This document shows positions 22,800 to 32,646 of a stretch of 64,000 nucleotides of DNA, piece after piece. How positions within the stretch are numbered: the stretch's first letter is position 1; every line of letters starts with the position of its first letter. Below the pieces are notes generated by a model, which did not search any database, had not been told where the DNA came from, and was given only the letters and a program-made list of their open reading frames with translations. The stretch comes from GCA-2683135 sp964507445. Its GTDB lineage: Bacteria; Planctomycetota; GCA-002687715. The translations under genes were made by a program, and so were the position numbers. The stretch lies in the NCBI GenBank assembly GCA_964507445.1, contig CAZDQF010000014.1, positions 1 to 64,000 of the forward strand, written 5' to 3'.

Positions 22800-23966
22800 A
22801 TGGCAAGAGTGGTGTCGTTGTTGTTTGTAGCGGCCACTGCCGTCGTCGGGCAGGTGGCGCCCGTGGCGTACTGGCAGTTCGACGAGACCGCCGGGACCGT
22901 GGCGTCGGACAGTTCAGGGAACGGCAACGATGGCACGCTGGTGGGCTTCGGGACGACCTCCTGGGGCCCCGGAAACCTGGGCGGAGGGCTGTTCTTCTCC
23001 GGCGCTCAGCACGTGACGCTCCCGAGCGGCTCCGGGCTGCCCGTGTACGACACCTCCGGCGCCCCGTTCACCCTCTCATTCTGGGTCAACGCGCCGCAGC
23101 AGCACCAGCGGGTCTTCTATTCGGAGGCGAGCTCGAGCAACTCCCTCTCCAGGTACAACATCGGCACCGGGCGGGTGAACACCGGGACCATGGATCGGCT
23201 TCGCATGGAGATCCGAAACTCCAGCGGGATCTTCATCCTCCGCGCCGAGACTTCGGCGACCGTGTTCGACAACACTTGGCACCACGTGGCCATCGTCGAC
23301 CAGGGCGGGACGGTCACCCTCTATGTGGACGGCGCCGTGGACTTCGGCAACTTCTCCTACGGGATCAGTGGTTCCCAGGGCACGGTGGACCAGATCGAGT
23401 TCGGCCGGTGGGCCGGCCTCGCCACCTGCTGCAACTTCATCGGAACCCTGGATGACTTCCGGGTCTACCCGTACGCGCTCAGCGTGTTCGATGTGGCCAC
23501 GGTGATGGCCAACGGCACCCTGGTGGCGGGCTATCAGCAGAACCAGCCCGGGGCTTCCATGGAGGTGAGCGGCGCCGTGGGTTCCGTCACCAGCGCGGCG
23601 CAGGTGATCTTCGCCCCGGGACAGGTCTTTCCCCTGACCCTGTCGACGAACCTCGCGGGCAACCCCTGGGAGATCGGCGTGGACGCGGCGATCGCCATCC
23701 CGAACGCGGCCGTGCTGAACGCCAACATCGTCAACCTGGACATCAACAGTCCGAACCTGACGTTGCTCAACAACAACTTCTCGACTCCCTTCGGCCTGAC
23801 ATTGGGCTTGCCCGGGAGCACCACAGGCAGCGGGACGGTGGTCTCGGTGCTGTCCCTACAGGCGCCCATCACCACCACCCTGGCCTGCCTGCAGTTCGCC
23901 ATGGTGGATCCCTCCAACCCGGACGGGATGGTCTTGAGCGCGTCTGCAAACCTGTCCGTTCCCTGA
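22800..23966 (+). CDS. Secreted LamG-domain protein, type A (cassette gene 1 of 4)
   Basis: This is the first of four tandem paralogues, 388 residues. A signal peptide (MARVVSLLFVAATAVVG) leads into a Laminin_G_3-like jelly-roll domain (about 25-235) with the hallmark DSSGNGNDGTL, the strand TWHHVAIVD and LYVDG, and a conserved Cys-Cys (ATCCNFIGTLDDFRVY). The C-terminal ~150 residues form a second beta-rich domain (NPWEIGVDAAIAIPNAAV, NIVNLDINSP, LTLLNNNFS). LamG domains bind glycans or proteins, and no catalytic motif is visible. No membrane anchor, lipobox or sorting signal is present, so release to the periplasm or outside is likely. It lies 86 bp after rpoC. I do not recognise a specific function. 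Confidence 0.85.
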   Translation: MARVVSLLFVAATAVVGQVAPVAYWQFDETAGTVASDSSGNGNDGTLVGFGTTSWGPGNLGGGLFFSGAQHVTLPSGSGLPVYDTSGAPFTLSFWVNAPQQHQRVFYSEASSSNSLSRYNIGTGRVNTGTMDRLRMEIRNSSGIFILRAETSATVFDNTWHHVAIVDQGGTVTLYVDGAVDFGNFSYGISGSQGTVDQIEFGRWAGLATCCNFIGTLDDFRVYPYALSVFDVATVMANGTLVAGYQQNQPGASMEVSGAVGSVTSAAQVIFAPGQVFPLTLSTNLAGNPWEIGVDAAIAIPNAAVLNANIVNLDINSPNLTLLNNNFSTPFGLTLGLPGSTTGSGTVVSVLSLQAPITTTLACLQFAMVDPSNPDGMVLSASANLSVP

Positions 23967-23970
23967 TGCC

Positions 23971-25152
23971 ATGAATCGCACCTTCTTCTACGTGGTCGGC
24001 GCCTTGACCCTCGTCGCCTCGGCGGCCCACGGTCAGGCTCCGCTGGTGGCTCGCTGGACCATGGACCAGACCCAGGGATTGGTGGCGTCCGACAGCTCCC
24101 TCAACGCCAACCATGGCTCATTGATGAACTTCAGCGGCAACCCGTGGGTGCCGGGCCGTTATGGCAACGCCCTGCCGTTCAACGGGGCTGCCAACTACGT
24201 CATGTGCGCCACCAACAGCGGGCTCCCCATCTATGCGCAGGGGGCCCCGTTCTCTCTCGGCTTCTGGATCAAGGCGCCGGCCCAGGTCGACCGGGTGGCC
24301 TACGGCGAAGGCAACAGCCAGCAGTACAACGGCCTCAACGCCCGGTTCACCCTGGGCAGCGGGCTGGCCAACACCTCTTCCCGGCTCCGCGTCACCGTCC
24401 GCAACAACGGGGGAGGGGATCAACTGGCGCGGGAGTCCACCACGCCCGTGTTCGACGACACCTGGCACCATGTCCTCTGGGTGGACGACGCCGCCGGTGG
24501 CGCGCGGCTCTACGTGGACGGGGTCCAGGACGCGACGGACTTCACCTACTCTCCGACCGGGATCTTCTCTCTGGATCGCGTGGGGTTGGGCGGACTGATC
24601 CTCAACTGGCCGTGCTGTCGTATGGCCGGGACCCTGGACGATGTGCGCATCTACCCGTTCATCCTCACCGCGACCGACGTGGCGACGGTGATGGCCAACG
24701 GCACCCTCGGCACCGGCTTCCAGCCGAACCAGCCCGGGGCGGCCATGGACGTCGACGGATTCAGCGGCTCCATCTCCAGCGCGGGGACCGTCGTCATCCC
24801 CCTCAACGGTGCGTATTCCCTGAACCTCACCACGAGCCAGGGCGGGTTCCCGTGGGAGCTGGCCACGAATCCGTCGCCGGCCATCCAGAGCGGGCTCGTC
24901 CTGGACCCTGCGAACACCATCAACGTCCCCGTGAACGCCGCCACGGTGTTCGCCAACGGGTTCTTCACCACCACCTGGGGGACGCCGCTGACGATCCCGC
25001 CGTTCACCCCCATGGGCTACGCCAACTCCACGTCCCTGTCCCTGACCGCGCCTGCCACGGCTCTGGACCTGACGTTGCAGTTCGCCATGGTGAACCCCAC
25101 GGCGGTGAGCGGGTTCTCCCTGTCCTCCGTCATCGAGATGTCGGTGCAGTAG
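23971..25152 (+). CDS. Secreted LamG-domain protein, type B (cassette gene 2 of 4)
   Basis: This 393-residue protein has a signal peptide (FFYVVGALTLVASAAHG), a LamG domain with DSSLNANHGSL, TWHHVLWVD and RLYVDGV, and the double cysteine NWPCCRMAGTLDDVRIY. Its C-terminal domain differs from type A: FPWELATNPSPAI, VLDPANTINVPV, VFANGFFTTTWG, PMGYA. It matches gene 4 in every one of these blocks. Only 4 bp separate it from genes 1 and 3, so the genes are one transcription unit. Function unknown; extracellular binding is the inference. Confidence 0.85.
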   Translation: MNRTFFYVVGALTLVASAAHGQAPLVARWTMDQTQGLVASDSSLNANHGSLMNFSGNPWVPGRYGNALPFNGAANYVMCATNSGLPIYAQGAPFSLGFWIKAPAQVDRVAYGEGNSQQYNGLNARFTLGSGLANTSSRLRVTVRNNGGGDQLARESTTPVFDDTWHHVLWVDDAAGGARLYVDGVQDATDFTYSPTGIFSLDRVGLGGLILNWPCCRMAGTLDDVRIYPFILTATDVATVMANGTLGTGFQPNQPGAAMDVDGFSGSISSAGTVVIPLNGAYSLNLTTSQGGFPWELATNPSPAIQSGLVLDPANTINVPVNAATVFANGFFTTTWGTPLTIPPFTPMGYANSTSLSLTAPATALDLTLQFAMVNPTAVSGFSLSSVIEMSVQ

Positions 25153-25156
25153 TCCC

Positions 25157-26326
25157 GTGCGTTGGCCCCTCGTCCTCACGGCCCTGTCCGCCTTCTGCCT
25201 CGCGGAGGCGCAGACCGGGGCCGCCGCCCACTGGCGGTTGGACGAGGCCACGGGGACGACAGCGTCGGACAGCTCGGGCAACGGCAATCATGGGGCCCTC
25301 GCGGGGTTCGCCGCGCCGGGTTGGGGCACCGGCGTGCACGGCGGTGCGCTCACCTTCAGCGGCACCCAGCACGTCAACTGCAACATGAACCTGGGCCTGC
25401 CCGCCTACGACTCCAGCGGCTCTCCGTTCTCCATCACCGCCTGGGTCAACGGCCCACCCCAGGACGACGATCGGCTCTACTCCGAGGGCAGCAGCTCCAA
25501 CAACAGCCCCTTGTACACGTTGGGGAGCGGCCGGTCGGTCAACGGCACCATGGACCGGTTCCAGCTCTTCGTGCGGACCGACACGGGGGTGATCCTCAAG
25601 AACACCCAGTCCATGGCGACGGTGTTCGACAACAGCTGGCACCACGTCGCTGTGGTGGATTCCGGCGGCGTCGTGACCGTGTTCATCGACGGCGTCCCGG
25701 ACGGCGCCAACTTCAACTACACCATCACCGGCCCGAACACGGGCATCGACCGCGTGGCCCTGGGAGCGGTGTTACGGGCGGGCACTTGCTGCGCCTTCAC
25801 GGGCAGCCTGGACGACGTGCGCGTCTATCCTTTCTCCCTGACGGCCGGGGACGTGGCGGTGGTGATGAACGACGGGACCCTGCAGGGGGCGTTCCAGGTG
25901 AACCGAGCTGAGGCCACCCTCACCGTGGCGGGGGCCTCCGGGTCCCTGTTCACCGCTGCCAACGCCGGCCTGTCCCTGGGGCAGGCCTTCGACATGACCC
26001 TCTCCACCACCCTCGGCGGGCAACCCTGGGAGCTGGGGCTGGACGCCGGGCTGGCGATCCCGAACGCCGCCGTGTTCACGAACAACATCGTCAATCTGGA
26101 CCTGGGGAGCCCCGGCCTCACCCTGTTGAACGGGAGTTTCTCCAGCGGCTTCGGCGTCGCGCCCGGGCTGCCGGGGCCGATCTCGGGGGGCACCTCCGCC
26201 AGCGCCGTGCTGTTCATGATGGCGCCGCAGACGCCCGTCACGGTGTCGCTCCAGTTCGGCCTCCTCTCGCCGACCAACCCCGATGGGTTCGTGGCCAGCG
26301 CTCCGGCAGAGGTGGTGGTCCAGTGA
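25157..26326 (+). CDS. Secreted LamG-domain protein, type A (cassette gene 3 of 4)
   Basis: This 389-residue protein starts at GTG (25157), 4 bp after gene 2. It has a short signal peptide (LVLTALSAFCLAEA) and a LamG domain with DSSGNGNHGAL, GTMDRFQLFVR, TVFDNSWHHVAVVD and GTCCAFTGSLDDVRVY. Its C-terminal blocks repeat gene 1 closely (DAGLAIPNAAVF, NIVNLDLGSPGLTLLNGSFSS). Gene 1 reads GTMDRLRMEIRN and TVFDNTWHHVAIVD at the same places, which separates both from genes 2 and 4. There are no catalytic residues or anchor that I recognise. Confidence 0.84.
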   Translation: MRWPLVLTALSAFCLAEAQTGAAAHWRLDEATGTTASDSSGNGNHGALAGFAAPGWGTGVHGGALTFSGTQHVNCNMNLGLPAYDSSGSPFSITAWVNGPPQDDDRLYSEGSSSNNSPLYTLGSGRSVNGTMDRFQLFVRTDTGVILKNTQSMATVFDNSWHHVAVVDSGGVVTVFIDGVPDGANFNYTITGPNTGIDRVALGAVLRAGTCCAFTGSLDDVRVYPFSLTAGDVAVVMNDGTLQGAFQVNRAEATLTVAGASGSLFTAANAGLSLGQAFDMTLSTTLGGQPWELGLDAGLAIPNAAVFTNNIVNLDLGSPGLTLLNGSFSSGFGVAPGLPGPISGGTSASAVLFMMAPQTPVTVSLQFGLLSPTNPDGFVASAPAEVVVQ

Positions 26327-26336
26327 GGGCGCGCTC

Positions 26337-27518
26337 ATGAGGCTCCTGGGAGTCCTGATGTTGACCCTGTGGGCCGCCTCGTCCGGCCGAGGGCAGGCGC
26401 CCCTGGCGGCCCACTGGGCTCTCGACGAGACCTCCGGGCTGACCGCGTCCGACGGTTCCGGGAACGGGAACCACGGCACCCTCACCAACTTCTCTGGCGC
26501 CACTTCACCCTGGGCGGCGTCGGTGTTCGGGAACGGTCTCACTTTCGACGGCGTCGATGACCACGTGGCTTGCGCCACCGCGTCGGGGCTACCGGTGTTC
26601 GATTCCCCCGGGGGGTACACGGTCACCGCGTGGGTCAACGCCCCTGCCCAGCCGGACCGCAGGGTGTTCGCCGAGGGGCACTCGCTGCAGGGGACGGGGT
26701 TCGGCGCGTTGTTCGCTCTCGGCAGCGGTTTCGTGAACAACAACAGGCTGCGAGTCTATGTGCGCAACGACGGCGCGGGGACCCAGCTCGCCCGGGAGTC
26801 TGCCCTGCCCGTGTTCGACGGCACCTGGCATCACCTGGCGTGGGTGGACCACGGGGACGGGCCGGCGCGGCTGTACGTGGACGGGGTCCTGGACCCCACG
26901 GACTTCAGCTACACCCGCAGCGGCGCCTACACCTTCGACCGTACGGCCCTCGGTGCCGTGCTGCGGGCCACCACCTGCTGCCACCTCACGGGCGCCCTCG
27001 ACGATGTCCGGGCCTATCCGTTCCCCCTCACGGGTACGGACGTGGTGGTCGTCATGGGGAACGGCGTGCTCGGGACCGGGTTCCAGATCAACCAGCCCGG
27101 GGCCCATCTGGACGTGGACGGGGTGACCTCGTCTCCCGCCAGCGCCGGGCGGATCACCGTGGCCCAGGGCGCCGGCCTCAGCCTCAGCGTGGCCACGGTT
27201 CTGGGGGGCTTCCCCTGGGAGCTGGTGAGCATGAACGTGCCGGCGATCCCCAACGAGCTGGTGCTGGGCCCCGCGAACACGTTGAACGTGTCCTTGGCGA
27301 CCCCCTCCGCGGTCTTCGCCAACGGGTTCTTCGGTTCGTCCTGGGGCGCCCCCCTGGCGTTGCCCGGCTTCCCCCCGACCGGGTACGCGCTGGCCGCCTC
27401 CAGCGCCTTCCAGGCGCCGTCCTACTCCATGCTCCTGACCCTGCAATTCGCGATGATCGACCCTGGGGCGGCCTTCGGGGTCTCCCTTTCGGGCACCACG
27501 GAGATCGATATCCCTTGA
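26337..27518 (+). CDS. Secreted LamG-domain protein, type B (cassette gene 4 of 4)
   Basis: This 393-residue protein has the same length as gene 2. The start is the ATG at 26337, giving signal peptide MRLLGVLMLTLWAASSG; the longer frame upstream overlaps gene 3 and is rejected. The LamG domain carries DGSGNGNHGTL, RLRVYVRND, TWHHLAWVD, ARLYVDGVLD and TTCCHLTGALDDVRAY. Type B C-terminal blocks are present (FPWELVSMNVPAI, VLGPANTLNVSL, VFANGFFGSSWGAPL, PPTGYA). It ends the cassette 47 bp before a promoter-like element for rpsL. Confidence 0.85.
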   Translation: MRLLGVLMLTLWAASSGRGQAPLAAHWALDETSGLTASDGSGNGNHGTLTNFSGATSPWAASVFGNGLTFDGVDDHVACATASGLPVFDSPGGYTVTAWVNAPAQPDRRVFAEGHSLQGTGFGALFALGSGFVNNNRLRVYVRNDGAGTQLARESALPVFDGTWHHLAWVDHGDGPARLYVDGVLDPTDFSYTRSGAYTFDRTALGAVLRATTCCHLTGALDDVRAYPFPLTGTDVVVVMGNGVLGTGFQINQPGAHLDVDGVTSSPASAGRITVAQGAGLSLSVATVLGGFPWELVSMNVPAIPNELVLGPANTLNVSLATPSAVFANGFFGSSWGAPLALPGFPPTGYALAASSAFQAPSYSMLLTLQFAMIDPGAAFGVSLSGTTEIDIP

Positions 27519-27564
27519 CCGGGCAGCGAGTTCCGGGCAGGGTGTCGGGCTCTCGGCCGGTCTC

Positions 27565-27593
27565 TTGAGCCTGCCCGAGGTGGTTCGTACCAT
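27565..27593 (+). promoter_or_regulatory. Candidate promoter for rpsL-rpsG-fusA
   Basis: TTGAGC (27565-27570) and TACCAT (27588-27593) are spaced by 17 bp, about 60 bp before the rpsL ATG. A separate promoter would make the str operon independent of the LamG cassette inserted upstream. Confidence 0.5.
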
Positions 27594-27653
27594 GGCCGCT
27601 CGAGAAGGCTGCGTCCGAGGCCCAGATCCCGACGCGACAAGGAGTTCCGGCGA

Positions 27654-28028
27654 ATGCCGACGATCAATCAGTTGGTCCGAAAGGGCCGCAAGAAGATCAT
27701 CAAGAAGAGTAAGTCTCCCGTGCTGGACGCCTGTCCGCAGAAGCGGGGCGTGTGCCAGCAGGTCAAGACCCAGACCCCCAAGAAGCCGAACTCGGCCCTG
27801 CGGAAGATCGCTCGTGTGCGTCTCTCCAACGGCAAGGAGACGACGGCTTACATCCCGGGTGAAGGGCACAACCTCCAGGAGCACTCCATCGTGCTGCTTC
27901 GTGGCGGCCGTGTCCGCGACCTGCCCGGCGTCCGTTACCACATCATCCGTGGCACCCTCGACTCCTCCGGGGTCGACGACCGTCGCAGAAGTCGTTCCAA
28001 GTACGGGACCAAGCGCCCGAAGGGTTGA
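27654..28028 (+). CDS. rpsL: 30S ribosomal protein S12
   Basis: S12 lies at the decoding centre and influences translational accuracy. The 124 residues follow the family throughout: PTINQLVRKGR, ACPQKRGVCQQV, TPKKPNSALRK, GEGHNLQEHSIVLLRGGR, DLPGVRYH, RSKYGTKRPKG. Lys43 is the normal residue. At position 88, where E. coli and Mycobacterium tuberculosis have lysine, the codon is CGC (arginine); that change confers streptomycin resistance in those species. Asp89, the methylthiolation site, is retained. GGAG lies upstream, and rpsG starts 2 bp after the stop. Confidence 0.98.
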   Translation: MPTINQLVRKGRKKIIKKSKSPVLDACPQKRGVCQQVKTQTPKKPNSALRKIARVRLSNGKETTAYIPGEGHNLQEHSIVLLRGGRVRDLPGVRYHIIRGTLDSSGVDDRRRSRSKYGTKRPKG

Positions 28029-28030
28029 TC

Positions 28031-28504
28031 ATGCCGCGTAAGTACGACTCTCCCGAGCGTTTCCTCAAGCCGGACCCCAAGTACGGCTCGCTGCTGGTGA
28101 GCAAGTTCATCAACAGCCTGATGCTGGACGGCAAGAAGAACGCCGCGCGCAAGGTCTTCTACGAGTGCATGGACCTGGTCAGCGAGAAGAAGCCCGGTGA
28201 GGACCCTCTCGAGGTGTTCTCCCAGGCCATCAACAACATCAAGCCCGGCATCGAGGTGCGCTCCAAGCGCGTGGGCGGTGCCACCTATCAGGTCCCCATC
28301 GAGGTCAAGCGAGCGCGGCAGCAGAACCTCGCCTTCCGCTGGCTGCTCGAGGTGATCCGCGGTCGGAAGGGCCGCTCCATGGCGGTGCGCCTCGCAGACG
28401 AGATCCTGCAGGCCTACAACCGCGAAGGCGCCACCATCACCAAGCGTGAGAACACGCACAAGATGGCCGACGCCAACAAGATGAACTCCCACTTCGCGTG
28501 GTAG
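28031..28504 (+). CDS. rpsG: 30S ribosomal protein S7
   Basis: S7 nucleates assembly of the 30S head and contacts mRNA and tRNA at the exit site. The 157-residue protein matches the family: MPRKYDSPERFLKPDPKYGSLLVSKFIN, LMLDGKKNAARKVFY, PGIEVRSKRVGGATYQVPIEV, LAFRWLLEVIRGRKGRSMAVRLADEIL, and a C-terminal KRENTHKMADANKMNSHFAW. I start at the ATG giving MPRKY; a GTT-GATC start 6 bp upstream overlaps the rpsL stop. Confidence 0.97.
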   Translation: MPRKYDSPERFLKPDPKYGSLLVSKFINSLMLDGKKNAARKVFYECMDLVSEKKPGEDPLEVFSQAINNIKPGIEVRSKRVGGATYQVPIEVKRARQQNLAFRWLLEVIRGRKGRSMAVRLADEILQAYNREGATITKRENTHKMADANKMNSHFAW

Positions 28505-28593
28505 TCCGTTCCGTCCGACGCGACGGGATCTGGATGAAGCCGAGCGCCGTCGATCCTCTCCGGGTTGCCGGCGTTCTTGCGTGAGGTCGCACC

Positions 28594-30660
<2,067 letters not shown>

Positions 30661-31001
30661 GCGATCCATCGGGGGCGGCGCCGGGCTCCCATGGCCGCCA
30701 ACCTGCAATAGCCGCATGCGGGCGCGTAGGTGCCGCGTTGGCAGGGGTTTTGGCCCACGGGAGGCTTGAACCACCGCCAGGATGTGGGAAAGTTCTCGTC
30801 TTGAGAAGACCGTGCGGGTGGGATCCCGGCGGTCGGCAATCCCGGCGCTCCGCCCAGGCGGAGCACCCGTAAGGGCGGACTCCCGTCGAGTCTGCCCCGG
30901 GACGGGAAAGGCACAAGTGATCCCGGACCTTCGGTCGCTGGCCGTTGAGCGGGGTGTTGGTTGAAGCCGGTGACAGGCCGGCTAACGGAACTGAGCGAGG
31001 T
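30661..31001 (+). promoter_or_regulatory. Structured leader between fusA and rpsJ (candidate S10-operon leader)
   Basis: This 341-bp stretch has no supported gene but is rich in inverted repeats. GCCAAC (30697-30702) pairs with GTTGGC (30737-30742) just before GGGGTTTT, a possible fusA terminator. GCTCCGC (30847-30853) pairs with GCGGAGC (30858-30864) around a CCAG loop, and TCCCGTC/GACGGGA lies just beyond. A weak promoter-like TTGAAC-17-AAAGTT is at 30766-30794. In E. coli the S10 leader is bound by L4 for autoregulation. The same role is inferred from position only. Confidence 0.45.
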
Positions 31002-31310
31002 ATGGCTCAAGACCACATCAAGATCCGCCTGGAGTCGTATGACCACGAGGCGCTCGACGTCTCGGCTCAAGAGATCGTCGACGTGGCGCGGCGTTCGGAG
31101 GCCCAGGTCATGGGTCCCGTCCCTCTGCCCACGCGCGTGGAGCGGTTCACCGTTCTGCGCGGTCCCCATGTGGACAAGAAGTCTCGTGAGCAGTTTGAGA
31201 TCCGCACGCACAAGCGTCTGATCTACCTCAGCCAGCCGACGAAGAAGACCGTCGACATGCTGGGGAAGCTGAACCTTCCGGCCGGAGTCGAGATCAAGAT
31301 CAAGGCCTGA
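31002..31310 (+). CDS. rpsJ: 30S ribosomal protein S10
   Basis: S10 (NusE) is a 30S head protein that also binds NusB in antitermination complexes. The 102 residues are typical: DHIKIRLESYDHEALDVSAQEIV, PVPLPTRVERFTVLRGPHVDKKSREQFEIRTHKRLI, and a C-terminal LPAGVEIKIKA. I start at the ATG giving MAQDHIK, preceded by GCGAGG; a longer frame upstream adds 19 unrelated residues. Unusually, an intrinsic terminator follows only 8 bp after its stop. Confidence 0.97.
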   Translation: MAQDHIKIRLESYDHEALDVSAQEIVDVARRSEAQVMGPVPLPTRVERFTVLRGPHVDKKSREQFEIRTHKRLIYLSQPTKKTVDMLGKLNLPAGVEIKIKA

Positions 31311-31317
31311 GCGAGAG

Positions 31318-31346
31318 ACCCCGTGGCGTGGCCGCGGGGTTTTTTT
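31318..31346 (+). terminator. Intrinsic terminator between rpsJ and rplC
   Basis: ACCCCGTGGC (31318-31327) pairs with GCCGCGGGGT (31331-31340; one G-U pair) around a GTG loop, followed at once by a run of seven T (31340-31346). This is the most canonical intrinsic terminator in the window, yet it lies inside the S10 operon. It may act as an attenuator or separate rpsJ from the rest. Confidence 0.85.
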
Positions 31347-31370
31347 CGTGGGCCGGGTATGGAGTGACCG

Positions 31371-32009
31371 ATGGGATATCTCATCCTGGGACGAAAGGGT
31401 CGCATGACCCAGGTGTTCACCGAAGAGGGCGTCTGCGTTCCCGTGACGATCCTCGAGGCGGGCCCCTGCAAGGTGACCCAGGTCAAGACCGAGAGCACCG
31501 ACGGCTACAACGCCGTGCAGCTGGCCTATGAGCCGGTGCGTGAGAAGGTGCTCACGAAGCCGCGGAACGGCCACTGCAAGAAGGCGGGGGTCGAGCCTCA
31601 TCGCTACCTGCGGGAGCACCGGACCGACGGCGCTCCCGAGGCGGAGCTGGGCTCGGACGTCACCTGCGACGTGTTCGAGAAGGGCGAGCACGTCGATGTG
31701 GTGGGCACGGTGAAGGGGCGGGGCACCGCCGGGGCCATCAAGCGCCACGGCTTCGCCCGCCGGCCTCAGACCCACGGTCATATGCAGACCCGTCGGCCCG
31801 GCTCCATCGGCATGCACTCGGACCCGTCGAGGGTGTTCAAGGGCAAGCGCATGGCGGGCCACTACGGGGCGAACCGGCACACGGTCAAGAACCTCGAGGT
31901 GGTCCACGTGGACAAGGAGCGGAACCTGCTGCTGGTCAAGGGCGCCGTGCCCGGGCCGCAGGGCGGGTTCGTCCTGATTCAGACCGCCAGGACGGCGGGT
32001 TCCAAGTAG
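31371..32009 (+). CDS. rplC: 50S ribosomal protein L3
   Basis: L3 starts 50S assembly and reaches towards the peptidyl-transferase centre. The 212 residues show GRKGRMTQVFTEEGVCVPVTILEAGPC at the N-terminus, the loop GTVKGRGTAGAIKRHGFARRPQTHGHM, then RRPGSIGMHSDPSRVFKGKRMAGHYG and a C-terminal LLVKGAVPGPQGGFVLI. GGAGTG lies 7 nt before the ATG. The gene sits just after the terminator hairpin, so its transcription depends on read-through or a promoter in the 24 bp between. Confidence 0.97.
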   Translation: MGYLILGRKGRMTQVFTEEGVCVPVTILEAGPCKVTQVKTESTDGYNAVQLAYEPVREKVLTKPRNGHCKKAGVEPHRYLREHRTDGAPEAELGSDVTCDVFEKGEHVDVVGTVKGRGTAGAIKRHGFARRPQTHGHMQTRRPGSIGMHSDPSRVFKGKRMAGHYGANRHTVKNLEVVHVDKERNLLLVKGAVPGPQGGFVLIQTARTAGSK

Positions 32010-32028
32010 AGCTGGGGGCCACTGAGAC

Positions 32029-32646
32029 ATGGAAATCGCTCATTGGAACAACGGTACAGCCGGCAGGACGGAGGTGGACGCCTCCTTCCTGGGTGACAAG
32101 GTGATGTCCCGGACCCTCCACGCCGCTGCGGTCATGTATCAGGCCAACCAGCGCGCCGGGACCCACAACCCCAGGCCCGGGGGCCAGACCAACCGCTCCA
32201 CGCGGCAGGGCTTCCGCCATACGGGGCGGGGACGAGGCCGCGGCCGGCATCCGCAGGTGTCCCAGTGCCGTGGCGGCGGTGTCGCCCACGGCCCGCGCCC
32301 GCGGGATTACTCGTACTCCATGCCGAAGAAGGCGCGGCGGGTGGCGTTGAAGACCGCCCTGCTGTCCAAGTTCCGGGATGGTGAGGTGGTGCTGGCCGAC
32401 GCCCTGGCGTTCGGCGCGCCTCGGACCAAGGACCTGGCGAGCGTCCTGGGGGCCCTGGGCCTCGGCCGCTCGTGTCTGATCGTGGACGGCGCTCCCGATC
32501 GCAACCTGGTCCTCTCCGCGCGCAACATTCCCCGTGTGAAAGTGGTCGCGACCCAGGACCTCAACGCCCTGGATGTCGTCCAGCACCACCATCTTCTGGT
32601 CACGCAGGCCGGGTTCGATGCCATGAAGGAGATCCACGGTGCCTGA
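32029..32646 (+). CDS. rplD: 50S ribosomal protein L4
   Basis: L4 lines the nascent-peptide tunnel and, in E. coli, represses the S10 operon. The 205 residues include HAAAVMYQANQRAGTHNPRPGGQTNRSTRQGFRHTGRGRGR, the extended basic loop that reaches the tunnel. A Rossmann-like C-terminal half follows (ALKTALLSKFRDGEVVLAD, NLVLSARNIPRVKVVATQDLNALDVVQHHHLLVT). It is the probable effector for the structured leader at 30661-31001. Its last 8 bases overlap rplW. Confidence 0.97.
   Translation: MEIAHWNNGTAGRTEVDASFLGDKVMSRTLHAAAVMYQANQRAGTHNPRPGGQTNRSTRQGFRHTGRGRGRGRHPQVSQCRGGGVAHGPRPRDYSYSMPKKARRVALKTALLSKFRDGEVVLADALAFGAPRTKDLASVLGALGLGRSCLIVDGAPDRNLVLSARNIPRVKVVATQDLNALDVVQHHHLLVTQAGFDAMKEIHGA

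Noticed and set aside
22800..27518. Could the four-fold repeat be a CRISPR array or mobile element?
   Set aside because: The repeats are whole coding sequences with diverged DNA; there are no short spaced repeats, cas genes, transposase or flanking inverted repeats.
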